A stretch of 57,037 bases of DNA from Halomonas sp. SpR1. GTDB taxonomy: Bacteria; Pseudomonadota; Gammaproteobacteria; Pseudomonadales; Halomonadaceae. Positions 14,554 to 22,687 of this stretch are shown here, one piece after another. Location: contig NZ_JAUAMB010000035.1 of assembly GCF_031010175.1 (NCBI RefSeq), positions 1-57,037 of the forward strand, given 5' to 3'. How positions within the stretch are numbered: position 1 is the first letter of the stretch; each line of letters begins with the position of its first letter. Under the pieces are notes generated by a model. The model saw nothing but the letters and a program-made list of their open reading frames with translations. It made no database searches and was not told where the DNA came from. The translations under genes were made by a program, and so were the position numbers.

Positions 14554-16140
14554 ATGCTTCACACTCAACGTAGTTACGGCGGCAGCTGTGTCGCCCCTCA
14601 TCACCTGGCCGCCAGTGCCGGGCGGGATGTGCTTAAACAGGGCGGTAACGCGGTAGAGGCCATGGTCGCTGCTGCCGCTGCCATTGCAGTGGTTTATCCG
14701 CATATGAACGCCCTGGGTGGCGATGGCTTCTGGTTAATTCATGAACCGGGTAAAGCGCCAATAGCTATTGACGCCTGCGGCCCGGCGGCGGGCTTAGCCA
14801 CTGCGGATTTCTACACCGGTGAAGCGCAGATCCCCGAGCGCGGCCCTAAAGCCGCCCTTACCATGGCAGGCACCATTGGCGGCTGGCAGGAAGCGCTCGA
14901 CGTTGCGTCAGGCTGGGGCAAGCCACTCCCCTTAACAACCCTCTTGGCCGACGCTATTCACCACGCCGAAGCGGGCATCTCAGTCACCCAAAGCCAGGAA
15001 GCACTTACCGCCAAACACGTAGAGCGTTTATCTCAAAGCCCAGGCTTTAGTGATGCCCTGCTGCTTAACGGTCAGTTGCCCCGTGAAGGCGAGCGGCTAC
15101 GTCAGCCGCGCTTGGCCGTCACCCTCAAGCGCCTGGCGGAAGCGGGGTTAGACGATTTCTACCGCGGCGAGCTGGCCGCCAGTATGTCGCGGGATTTAGA
15201 GGCCGTCGGCAGCCCGCTGCGGTTGGCGGACTTTCACGCCTACCGCGCCCAGCAAGTCACACCGCTGGAAATAACGCTACAAGATGCCACGCTGTATAAC
15301 CTGCCCGCACCGACTCAAGGCATGGCCTCGTTAATGATTTTAGGCATCTATGAGCGTTTAAAGGCCGCCGAGCCGAACGGTTTTGACCACCTTCATGGGC
15401 TGATTGAAGCCACCAAGCGCGCCTTTATCCTGCGTGACCAAAACGTCACCGATCCAGACCGGGTGCCAACGTCATTGCAAACGCTGTTAAGTGAAGAGAG
15501 CATCGGCCATGAGGCGGCACAGATTGACCCGCAGCGCGCCCTGCCCTGGCCTCACGAACCCGCCCCCGGCGACACGATCTGGATGGGCACCGTGGACAGC
15601 GAAGGCCGTTCGGTGAGCTTTATTCAGAGCATCTACTGGGAGTTTGGCAGCGGCGTGGTGTTGTCGGAAAGCGGCGTGCTGTGGCAAAACCGCGGCATCA
15701 GTTTTTCGCTTAATTCCAATGACCTACGCGGTTTGGCCCCTGGCCGTAAACCCTTCCACACTTTGAACCCGGCGCTGGCCAAATTTAACGACGGTCGCAC
15801 CATGGTCTACGGCACCATGGGCGGTGAAGGCCAACCGCAAACCCAGGCGGCGGTATTTTCACGCTACGCCCTGCACGGCATGCCGCTGCAGCAGGCGATT
15901 ACCGCACCGCGCTGGTTGCTGGGCCGTACCTGGGGAGAAACCAGCACTAACCTAAAACTTGAGAACCGTTTTGATGACGCCTTGGTCACCGCCCTGGCAA
16001 CAGCGGGCCACGATGTTGAAGTACTGACCGAGTCGTTCAGCGACACCATGGGCCATGCGGGCGGGATTGTGCACCATCCAGATGGGTTAATAGAGAGCGC
16101 CCACGACCCGCGCAGTAACGGCGGTGCAGCTAGCGTGTGA
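14554..16140 (+). CDS. Gamma-glutamyltransferase-family Ntn-hydrolase, HpxW (oxamate amidohydrolase)-like
   Basis: 528 residues. The N-terminal GGNAVEAMVAAAAAIAVVYPHMNALGGDGFWL matches the large-subunit start of the GGT family. The probable autocleavage site and nucleophile is the Thr in GDTIWMGTVD (near residue 345), followed by VSFIQSIYWEFGSG. It lacks a signal peptide, unlike periplasmic GGTs. The start QRSYGG-APHHLA and overall length resemble HpxW, which hydrolyses oxamate to oxalate and ammonia. Its place behind a TakP-like TRAP transporter fits a cytosolic hydrolase of an imported small acid amide. Specificity is inferred; a true gamma-glutamyl hydrolase is the alternative. Confidence 0.82.
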   Translation: MLHTQRSYGGSCVAPHHLAASAGRDVLKQGGNAVEAMVAAAAAIAVVYPHMNALGGDGFWLIHEPGKAPIAIDACGPAAGLATADFYTGEAQIPERGPKAALTMAGTIGGWQEALDVASGWGKPLPLTTLLADAIHHAEAGISVTQSQEALTAKHVERLSQSPGFSDALLLNGQLPREGERLRQPRLAVTLKRLAEAGLDDFYRGELAASMSRDLEAVGSPLRLADFHAYRAQQVTPLEITLQDATLYNLPAPTQGMASLMILGIYERLKAAEPNGFDHLHGLIEATKRAFILRDQNVTDPDRVPTSLQTLLSEESIGHEAAQIDPQRALPWPHEPAPGDTIWMGTVDSEGRSVSFIQSIYWEFGSGVVLSESGVLWQNRGISFSLNSNDLRGLAPGRKPFHTLNPALAKFNDGRTMVYGTMGGEGQPQTQAAVFSRYALHGMPLQQAITAPRWLLGRTWGETSTNLKLENRFDDALVTALATAGHDVEVLTESFSDTMGHAGGIVHHPDGLIESAHDPRSNGGAASV

Positions 16141-16267
16141 TATTTCTCCTCGCCCTTTTCAGCTGGCTGAACTTGAGAAAGCGGCTGGCTGTCACTCCAG
16201 TGAGTGTTAAGCTAGTCTGCTTATATAGCCTCTGAAGAGTGGCAAACCAGAGGGAGAGGAGACCCCC

Positions 16268-16666
16268 ATGGCGAAAATAGAAAAATCCCCTGACGAGTGG
16301 CAACAGCAGCTAACCCCGGAGCAGTACCGGGTAGCGCGTGAGAAGGGCACCGAGCGCCCATTCACCGGTGACTACCAGGTGCGCGATGCGCAGGGTATTT
16401 ACCATTGTATTTGCTGCCACGCGCCGCTGTTTGAGAACGAGCACAAGTTTGACGCTGGCTGCGGCTGGCCAAGCTTCGATCGGCCGCTGGGTAGCCGCTG
16501 TGTGGAAGAGCATACCGATACCACTCATGGCATGCAGCGCACTGAAGTGGTCTGCTCCCACTGCGACGCTCACCTGGGCCACGTCTTCCCCGACGGGCCA
16601 CCGGAGACCACCGGCTTACGTTACTGCATTAACTCTGTGTCACTGGAATTTCACCCCGACGAGTAA
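16268..16666 (+). CDS. msrB: Peptide-methionine (R)-S-oxide reductase MsrB
   Basis: 132 residues. It reduces the R-epimer of methionine sulfoxide in proteins. Two CxxC pairs (CICC about 42-45, CSHC about 95-98) hold the structural zinc. FDAGCGWPSFD is the substrate motif and RYCINSVSL (about 117-125) carries the catalytic Cys. The resolving Cys is likely that in SRCVEEH. AGAGGGAGAGGAG precedes the ATG. A strong terminator follows 16 bases after the stop. Confidence 0.97.
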   Translation: MAKIEKSPDEWQQQLTPEQYRVAREKGTERPFTGDYQVRDAQGIYHCICCHAPLFENEHKFDAGCGWPSFDRPLGSRCVEEHTDTTHGMQRTEVVCSHCDAHLGHVFPDGPPETTGLRYCINSVSLEFHPDE

Positions 16667-16681
16667 TCAGCGTTAAGTCCG

Positions 16682-16713
16682 GCGGGCTGCTATAATGGCA
16701 GCCCGCTTTTTTT
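16682..16713 (+). terminator. Terminator of msrB with TATAAT in the loop
   Basis: GCGGGCTGC (16682-16690) pairs with GCAGCCCGC (16698-16706). The 7-base loop is TATAATG and a T-run follows. The loop matches a perfect -10 box and might also serve the next gene. Beyond it CTTTTTTTGTGCTTGT is repeated almost exactly (16706-16721, 16722-16738). Confidence 0.85.
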
Positions 16714-16749
16714 GTGCTTGTCTTTTTTTTGTGCTTGTAGGAGAGATCC

Positions 16750-17706
16750 ATGCTCGGCTGGTTTCCAGGACATATGAACAAGGCCCGCCGCCAGATTAAG
16801 GAGGTGCTGCCTGAAATTGACGTCGTGATCGAGGTGCTCGACGCGCGTCTGCCCTACTCCAGCGCCAATCCAATGCTGGCCGAGCTGACCCGCCATAAGC
16901 CGGTGTTGAAAATTCTCTCCCGTGCCGATCTCGCCGACCCCGAGCGGACAGCCGAGTGGGTGGCTTATTTCGATGCTCAGGAAAATATGCGCGCCCTGGC
17001 GGTCACCACCACCAATACTCGCGAGCTTAAAAGAATCCCCAAGCTATGCCATGAGCTTGCTGGAGCCGTGCGCGCCGACCGCGATGTTCGCGTAATGGTG
17101 ATGGGCATACCCAATGTCGGTAAATCCACGCTGATTAACGGCCTGGCCGGGCGAAAAATTGCCAAGACCGGCAATGAACCTGCGGTCACCAAGCGCCAGC
17201 AAAAAGTGCGTATCGATGGGCGCGTAGCACTCACCGACACCCCTGGGGTGCTGTGGCCCAAAATTGAAGACCAAGCCAGCGCCTATCGTCTTGCGGCCAC
17301 CGGCGCCATTCGCGATACCGCCATTGAGTACACCGATGTAGCGATTGTGACCAGCGCGGAGCTAGCCAAACGCTACCCAGACGCACTGAGTACGCGCTAT
17401 AAACTCAAAGAGCTACCGCCCTACTCAGCGCCGGATATCCCCCACGACATTGATGCCGATGGCCCGAAAAAGCCCGATTTTCTCGCCATTGCTGGCTTCG
17501 ACGGCAACGCCATTTTGAAAGATATTGCCGCGCGTCGTGGCGGCCTGCGCCCCGGCGGCGCGATGGATCTGCATCGCGGCGCGGAAGTACTGCTTCACGA
17601 GCTGCGCGATGGCAAGCTGGGCCGACTAACCCTTGAAACTCCGGCGGATATTCCGCCGCCCCCCGTGCAAAACAACGAAGACAATCAAGACCTTTCCGAC
17701 GCATAA
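16750..17706 (+). CDS. ylqF: Ribosome biogenesis GTPase YlqF/RbgA-like
   Basis: 318 residues. It is a circularly permuted GTPase: the G4-like region (about 55-62, LSRADLAD) comes before the P-loop GIPNVGKSTL (about 119-128) and the G3 DTPG (about 160-163). WFPGHMNKARR at the start is the family signature. Homologues act in late assembly of the large ribosomal subunit. The C-terminal part is the helical YlqF/RbgA domain, with an acidic tail. AGGAGAG lies just before the start. Confidence 0.93.
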   Translation: MLGWFPGHMNKARRQIKEVLPEIDVVIEVLDARLPYSSANPMLAELTRHKPVLKILSRADLADPERTAEWVAYFDAQENMRALAVTTTNTRELKRIPKLCHELAGAVRADRDVRVMVMGIPNVGKSTLINGLAGRKIAKTGNEPAVTKRQQKVRIDGRVALTDTPGVLWPKIEDQASAYRLAATGAIRDTAIEYTDVAIVTSAELAKRYPDALSTRYKLKELPPYSAPDIPHDIDADGPKKPDFLAIAGFDGNAILKDIAARRGGLRPGGAMDLHRGAEVLLHELRDGKLGRLTLETPADIPPPPVQNNEDNQDLSDA

Positions 17707-17795
17707 TGGTTTGGCAGCCTTTGAGCCGATGACGGCTTGTAGGCGCCTACCTTTTGGATACTTTGGGCCTCTCGCTACTTTTGGACAGACACCTC

Positions 17796-19043
17796 ATGGA
17801 TACCCCGCAGTCGCACGAATCACAACCGCTTAAGAAATCTCATAAGTTGCACAATGTCTGCTACGACATTCGCGGCCCGGTACTCGACCATGCCAAGCGC
17901 CTGGAAGAGGAAGGCCAGCGCATTCTCAAGCTGAACATTGGCAACCCTGCGCCGTTTGGCTTTGAGGCGCCGGAAGAGATTCTCCAGGATGTGATGCGTA
18001 ACCTGCCCACGGCCCAGGGCTACTGCGACTCCAAAGGCCTCTACTCCGCACGCAAAGCGATTATGCAGGAGTGCCAGCGCAAGCAGATACCCGGCGTTGG
18101 TGTTGAGGACATCTTCATCGGCAACGGCGTCTCAGAGCTGATTGTGATGGCCATGCAGGCGCTGCTCAACGACGGCGATGAAGTACTGATTCCCGCGCCG
18201 GACTACCCGCTATGGACAGCGGCCGCCCACCTTTCCGGTGGTCATGCGGTGCATTACCTGTGCGACGAGCAGGCAGACTGGACGCCCGACATGGCGGACA
18301 TCCGTGCCAAGATCACCAGCCATACCCGCGCCATTGTGCTGATCAACCCCAATAACCCTACCGGCGCGGTGTATCCGCCTGCCGTGGTGAAAGAGGTGCT
18401 GGCAATCGCCAAGCAGCACAATCTGGTGGTGTTCTCTGACGAGATCTACGACAAGATTCTATATGACGGCGTTGAGCACACTGCCACCGGCGCATTGGCG
18501 GACGATGACCAGTTAGTGATTACCATGAACGGCCTCTCCAAAAGCTACCGCTGCGCCGGCTTCCGCTCGGGCTGGATGATCATTTCCGGCACGCTGGCCA
18601 AGCTAAACGCTCAGGACTATATCCAGGGGCTGAATATGCTGGCCTCTATGCGGCTGTGCGCCAACGTGCCTGCCCAGCACGCGATTCAAACCGCACTGGG
18701 GGGGTATCAGTCGATCAATGACCTGATCCTGCCCGGCGGGCGGCTGCTGGCCCAGCGCGATATCACGGTGGAGAAACTGAACGCGATCCCCGGGGTTTCC
18801 TGCGTGAAGCCCAAAGGCGCCCTCTACGCGTTTCCGCGCCTCGACCCTAAAGTGTTCAATATCAAAGATGATCAGCAGATGGTGCTGGATCTGCTGCTGC
18901 AGGAAAAAATACTGCTGGTACAGGGTACGGCCTTTAACTGGCCAGAGCCGGATCATGTGCGCATTGTGACACTGCCCTGGGCCGACCAGCTTGGCGATGC
19001 ACTTGACCGCTTTGCCAATTTCCTGTCTCGCTATCGGCAGTAG
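17796..19043 (+). CDS. alaA: Alanine transaminase AlaA
   Basis: 415 residues from the ATG at 17796; an in-frame ATG 42 bases earlier would add a segment that the family lacks. It is very similar to E. coli AlaA: KLHNVCYDIRGPVLDHAKRLEEEG, LNIGNPAPFGF, and the PLP lysine in MNGLSKSYRCAGFRSGW (near 243). LINPNNPTGAVY is the class I aminotransferase region. It makes alanine from pyruvate and glutamate. Ribosome site before the start is weak. Monocistronic by spacing (90 bases after rbgA, 116 before htpX). Confidence 0.95.
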   Translation: MDTPQSHESQPLKKSHKLHNVCYDIRGPVLDHAKRLEEEGQRILKLNIGNPAPFGFEAPEEILQDVMRNLPTAQGYCDSKGLYSARKAIMQECQRKQIPGVGVEDIFIGNGVSELIVMAMQALLNDGDEVLIPAPDYPLWTAAAHLSGGHAVHYLCDEQADWTPDMADIRAKITSHTRAIVLINPNNPTGAVYPPAVVKEVLAIAKQHNLVVFSDEIYDKILYDGVEHTATGALADDDQLVITMNGLSKSYRCAGFRSGWMIISGTLAKLNAQDYIQGLNMLASMRLCANVPAQHAIQTALGGYQSINDLILPGGRLLAQRDITVEKLNAIPGVSCVKPKGALYAFPRLDPKVFNIKDDQQMVLDLLLQEKILLVQGTAFNWPEPDHVRIVTLPWADQLGDALDRFANFLSRYRQ

Positions 19044-19159
19044 CGCTTGCATTAAACCAGCTCATTGACACCGCCATGCCTTGAAACTGCCATAAACAGC
19101 ACGTATCTAAGCCATTAATCTAGCAATGCTTCGATGAACCTTAGGGGAGAACCTGCACC

Positions 19160-20065
19160 ATGATGCGAATTCTGCTGTTTTTAGGCACCAATATAGCGGT
19201 TTTGTTGGTCGCCAGTATTACTCTGCGCCTGCTGGGCGTAGAGGGCTATCTGCGCGGCCAGGGCATCAACTTCACCAGCCTGCTGATTTTCTGCTTTATC
19301 TTCGGCATGGCGGGCTCGATTATCTCGCTGTTCATTTCCAAATGGATGGCCAAGCGCAGCACCGGCACGGTGATTATTGAGACGCCCTCCAACTCAACAG
19401 AACAGTGGTTGCTGGACACGGTCGCCGAGCTCTCTCGGGAGGCGGGTATCAAAACGCCGGAGGTGGGTATCTTCCCGGCCCAGCAGTCCAATGCTTTTGC
19501 CACCGGTTGGAACAAGGATGATGCACTGGTGGCCGTTTCGGCGGGCCTACTCAACCGTATGCGCCCGGAAGAAGTCCGTGCGGTGCTGGCCCACGAGATT
19601 GGCCACGTCGCTAACGGCGATATGGTCACCCTGGCGCTGATTCAAGGCGTGGTGAACACTTTCGTGATGTTCTTTGCCCGGGTAGTGGCGCACTTGGTCG
19701 ATAACTTCCTACGCAGCCGCAGCGAAGGCGGTGGCGGTCTGGGCTTTATGGGCTACTTCGCGGTAGTCATGGTTGCTGAAATCGTGTTTGGACTTTTGGC
19801 CTCGGCTATTGTTGCCTGGTTCTCGCGCTACCGCGAATACCGGGCCGACGAAGCAGGCGCCCGTTTGGCAGGTACCAACGCCATGGTCAGCGCCCTGGCA
19901 CGTTTGAAAACCGAAACCGAAATGCCCGACCAAATGCCGGATACGCTGCGCGCCATGGCCATCACCAAAGGCCAAACGCGCTCGCTGGTAGAGAAAATGT
20001 TTGCCAGCCACCCGCCACTGGATGAGCGCATTCGCGCGCTGAAAGAAGCCGCTTACCGGCAGTAA
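19160..20065 (+). CDS. htpX: Membrane-bound zinc protease HtpX
   Basis: 301 residues. Two N-terminal membrane helices (about 4-24, 33-53) precede the M48 peptidase domain with HEIGH (about 144-148). The third zinc ligand is the Glu in YREYRADEAG (about 227). Two further helices lie between. HtpX degrades misfolded inner-membrane proteins alongside FtsH. The AGGGGAG ribosome site is 11 bases before the ATG. Monocistronic. Length and motifs match the E. coli protein. Confidence 0.97.
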   Translation: MMRILLFLGTNIAVLLVASITLRLLGVEGYLRGQGINFTSLLIFCFIFGMAGSIISLFISKWMAKRSTGTVIIETPSNSTEQWLLDTVAELSREAGIKTPEVGIFPAQQSNAFATGWNKDDALVAVSAGLLNRMRPEEVRAVLAHEIGHVANGDMVTLALIQGVVNTFVMFFARVVAHLVDNFLRSRSEGGGGLGFMGYFAVVMVAEIVFGLLASAIVAWFSRYREYRADEAGARLAGTNAMVSALARLKTETEMPDQMPDTLRAMAITKGQTRSLVEKMFASHPPLDERIRALKEAAYRQ

Positions 20066-20149
20066 GTGCAACCTCATAAGCCGTCCCCTCTGTCACGGGG
20101 CGGCTTGCTTGGTAGAAAGAACCTGGAACGCAGAAAAACGTTGCCGTGC

Positions 20150-20197
20150 TTGGCTTTATGAGAGCACACACTCTATAATCGTACGGAAATACCGTAC
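20150..20197 (+). promoter_or_regulatory. Promoter and operator of the toxin-antitoxin operon
   Basis: TTGGCT (20150-20155), an 18-base spacer and a perfect TATAAT (20174-20179) precede GTACGG-AAATA-CCGTAC (20181-20197), an inverted repeat over the expected transcription start. This is where a YefM-type antitoxin would bind to autoregulate. Confidence 0.75.
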
Positions 20198-20211
20198 ATA
20201 AAGGTGGCGTC

Positions 20212-20484
20212 ATGGACACCATTAGTGTCAATAAGTTTAGAGATAATCTAAAGAGCGTTGTTGAAGAAGTCGTTAGCCGACACGAGACACTCAAGGTCAC
20301 TCGCAGGGCCGGGGAAGCATTTGTGGTGATAAGTGCTGAAGACTGGGAAAGAGAGCAAGAAACGCTACATGTTCTTCAGAGCCAGGATCTGATGCAACAA
20401 ATTGCCGCTTCCCTCAATACTCACAACCAAGGCCAAGGGTACACCCCTACTGATGAGCAGATGAATGAGATCACTGGTATTTGA
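20212..20484 (+). CDS. yefM: Phd/YefM family antitoxin
   Basis: 90 residues. The N-terminal half (ISVNKFRDNLKSVVEEV, LKVTRRAGEAFVVISAEDWE) is the Phd/YefM DNA-binding fold. The C-terminal half is a probably disordered toxin-binding tail. It should neutralise the YoeB-like toxin encoded next and repress the shared promoter through the inverted repeat just upstream. The two frames overlap by 20 bases, more than usual, suggesting tight translational coupling. Confidence 0.9.
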   Translation: MDTISVNKFRDNLKSVVEEVVSRHETLKVTRRAGEAFVVISAEDWEREQETLHVLQSQDLMQQIAASLNTHNQGQGYTPTDEQMNEITGI

Positions 20485-20737
20485 AGGGCGTACTTGGGAA
20501 GCGTATGAAAAGATGCGCGAGACGGATAAGAAGCTGCACAAAGCGCTTTGCAGACTGCTGAAAGAGATGCTCCGATCAGAAGATCCCTCAGTTGGCATCG
20601 GTAAACCTGAGCCCCTTAAACATAACCTGACAGGCTTATGGTCAAGGCGCATATCGCAGAAAGACCGCTTGATATATCGGTTCGACGACAAGTCTATTTA
20701 CATCTTCGCCATTGGAGGCCATTACGACCAATCCTAA
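20465..20737 (+). CDS. yoeB: Txe/YoeB family mRNA interferase toxin
   Basis: 90 residues. GKPEPLKHNLTGLWSRRIS closely follows the YoeB core. The Glu of PEPLKHN, the Arg of SRRIS and the His of GGHYDQ match the catalytic Glu46/Arg65/His83 of YoeB, so the toxin looks active. YoeB cleaves mRNA in the ribosomal A site. A start at 20465 is preferred since translation runs through the end of the antitoxin. Four residues follow the usual HY terminus. Confidence 0.93.
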   Translation: MRSLVFEGRTWEAYEKMRETDKKLHKALCRLLKEMLRSEDPSVGIGKPEPLKHNLTGLWSRRISQKDRLIYRFDDKSIYIFAIGGHYDQS

Positions 20738-20785
20738 CGCTGCTCAGCACACGCTGCTCTGGAATGGAGACGAAGCCGCAATGGA

Positions 20786-21952
20786 TCACTGATTACCTCC
20801 CTTCACATTAAACCCTGCCCCACGCAATATACCCTCCAGCTCTACCGCTTCCCCAGACAGATGCACATTAAGCGTGGCAAATTCACGCCGCAGCGGGTAG
20901 TTGGCGCGGCAGTCGTCAAAGCCTTTGCGCATGCCGTGATGCAGTGTTTGGCGCTGTAGCGCATCGTGGTCGCGGCGTACGTCATACACCGCTCTCATGC
21001 AGAGCCGCAGGGCGTCTTCCGGGGACAGCGCGTGCTGCAAATGTAGCGACGCTAACGCGGGCGGTGGGCAAATATCGGCAAAGGTTAGCTCGCTGGACTG
21101 GTCGCAGTGGCGGGCCAGCGCCTGCTGAATCATCCAGGTACCGCGCAGCTTGCCGTCCAGGCTATGCCCGGCAATATGCGGCGTTGCCAACGAGACAAGA
21201 TCGCGCAGGCCTACGTCGATATCGGGCTCCTCTTCCCACACATCCAATATGGCACTGATATCACCTTTACTCGCCAGGCGATTGCGCAGCGCCAGGCCAT
21301 CCACGCAGTCGCCCCGTCCGGCATTCAGTAACACGCTGCCCGGCGCCAGCTCTCCGATGCGCTGGGCATTGAGTAGCTGATAAGTCGCGTGCGGGCCTTC
21401 GCGGGTCAGCGGTGTATGCAGACAGAGTACGTCACAGCGCTCGATCAGGACGTCTAAAGCGTGAAACGCCTGCTGGGACTCCACTTCTGCCCTCTCTACA
21501 GCTGCCTTGGGTGGGTCACAGGCAAACGTGGTCACGCCCATAGCGTTTAGTCGTGCCTGCAAGCGACTGCCAACATTACCCGCCCCCACAATACCTACCG
21601 TGCGCTCACTCAGTTGCCAGCCATCCCGCTCCGCCAGCGTGAGCAAACTACTCAGTACATAGTCGACCACCGCTTCGGCATTACAACCTGGCGCACTGGC
21701 GAAGGCGATATCACGCTGGGCAAGGGCGGCGTGATCGATATGATCCGTGCCGATGGTGCAGGTGCCAATAAAACGCACGGGGCTGTCTGTGAACAAGGCG
21801 TCGTTCACCTGGGTGATCGAGCGCACGATGAGCGCATCGGCATCCTGTAGATGGGCGGCATTTATCTCCCGCCCAGGTACACGGGTGAGCGAACCGAAAT
21901 GGCCAAAGCAGCGTTCGGCAGCGGGGATATTGGCGTCGATGACAAGTTTCAT
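20786..21952 (-). CDS. pdxB: 4-phosphoerythronate dehydrogenase PdxB
   Basis: 388 residues. NAD-dependent D-isomer-specific 2-hydroxyacid dehydrogenase acting in vitamin B6 synthesis. GIVGAGNVGSRLQ (about 120-132) is the dinucleotide fold. LLNAGRGDCVD and CLHTPLT hold the substrate and catalytic Arg region, and the active His is in PHIAGHSLDGKLRG. A C-terminal domain beyond residue 290 is specific to PdxB. It converges with yoeB and is divergent from the WGR gene, with an 84-base shared gap. Confidence 0.95.
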   Translation of the reverse strand: MKLVIDANIPAAERCFGHFGSLTRVPGREINAAHLQDADALIVRSITQVNDALFTDSPVRFIGTCTIGTDHIDHAALAQRDIAFASAPGCNAEAVVDYVLSSLLTLAERDGWQLSERTVGIVGAGNVGSRLQARLNAMGVTTFACDPPKAAVERAEVESQQAFHALDVLIERCDVLCLHTPLTREGPHATYQLLNAQRIGELAPGSVLLNAGRGDCVDGLALRNRLASKGDISAILDVWEEEPDIDVGLRDLVSLATPHIAGHSLDGKLRGTWMIQQALARHCDQSSELTFADICPPPALASLHLQHALSPEDALRLCMRAVYDVRRDHDALQRQTLHHGMRKGFDDCRANYPLRREFATLNVHLSGEAVELEGILRGAGFNVKGGNQ

Positions 21953-22036
21953 AGGCGTTTGGGTATCCGGGCTTTACAATACGCCCGCGACGACTTGTAG
22001 GGCAGGCGTGTTTAAAGGGTATTTAAGGAGAGTGTT

Positions 22037-22318
22037 GTGATCGTACGCTGGGAAACCAACCATGACTATGTGTTGGTTCATATTCACCAGGATATGTTTG
22101 GTGACTGGATTTTCAGCCGTGCCTGGGGCCAAATCGGCACCCAGTTTGGTGGCCTGAAACATCAGCTAGCCGATACGCTGGATCAAGCCCATATGTGGCT
22201 AGAGGACGAGGCCACTATCCAGTCCTCACGGGGGTTTCGCAAGGTGCTGGAAGTGGCCGACCATACGCCCGAAGGCCAGGAAGCCATGCGCCAGCTCTCG
22301 CTGCTGGACGTACTTTAG
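22037..22318 (+). CDS. Stand-alone WGR-like domain protein
   Basis: 93 residues from a GTG with AAGGAGAG just upstream. The core DMFGDWIFSRAWGQIGTQFGG (two parts: DMFGDWIFSRA and WGQIGT, about 19-37) closely resembles WGR domains, which usually contain FGGW-RxWGRIGT and are often fused to PARP or other catalytic domains. Here the domain is alone, followed by an acidic helical tail. Function unknown; WGR domains bind nucleic acid in some proteins. It is divergent from pdxB and converges with the thioredoxin-like gene. Confidence 0.78.
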   Translation: MIVRWETNHDYVLVHIHQDMFGDWIFSRAWGQIGTQFGGLKHQLADTLDQAHMWLEDEATIQSSRGFRKVLEVADHTPEGQEAMRQLSLLDVL

Positions 22319-22339
22319 CCGCTCACTCCCGCCCAGGGA

Positions 22340-22675
22340 TTAACCCAGAAATCGCCGCCCATCGCGCTTATGGGCGCCTTTGGGCGGCGTGGACTCTGGC
22401 AATGCCGTAAACGCCGCCAGCGCGCTCTCATCCAGCCAGCCGCGTTCGCGCAACCAAGCGCTTAAGCGCTCCAGCTCGAAACCACAATCCAGCTCATTGC
22501 CCTCACTATCCACTATCACCGGTATGCGTACGCCGTAGCGCTCGACTAAGGCGTCGTCATCACTAATTTCGATATGGTGCAGCCACACCTTTTGATTCGC
22601 TAGTGCAGCCACCAGCGCCTCTAACTGGCTGCACAGGTGGCAGCCCATCGTTGTATAAAGCGATAGCTGAATCAT
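22340..22675 (-). CDS. Glutaredoxin/thioredoxin-like small protein (DUF836 type)
   Basis: 111 residues. The N-terminal TTMGCHLCSQLEAL has a CxxC redox motif (about 12-15). The cis-Pro loop RYGVRIPVIV (about 46-55) supports a glutaredoxin-like fold. Cytosolic; partner unknown. It starts 12 bases after rlmKL, so the two are likely co-transcribed. Its C-terminal 30 residues extend beyond the fold and are rich in Arg and Lys. Confidence 0.82.
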   Translation of the reverse strand: MIQLSLYTTMGCHLCSQLEALVAALANQKVWLHHIEISDDDALVERYGVRIPVIVDSEGNELDCGFELERLSAWLRERGWLDESALAAFTALPESTPPKGAHKRDGRRFLG

Positions 22676-22687
22676 GTAAAAGCTCTC

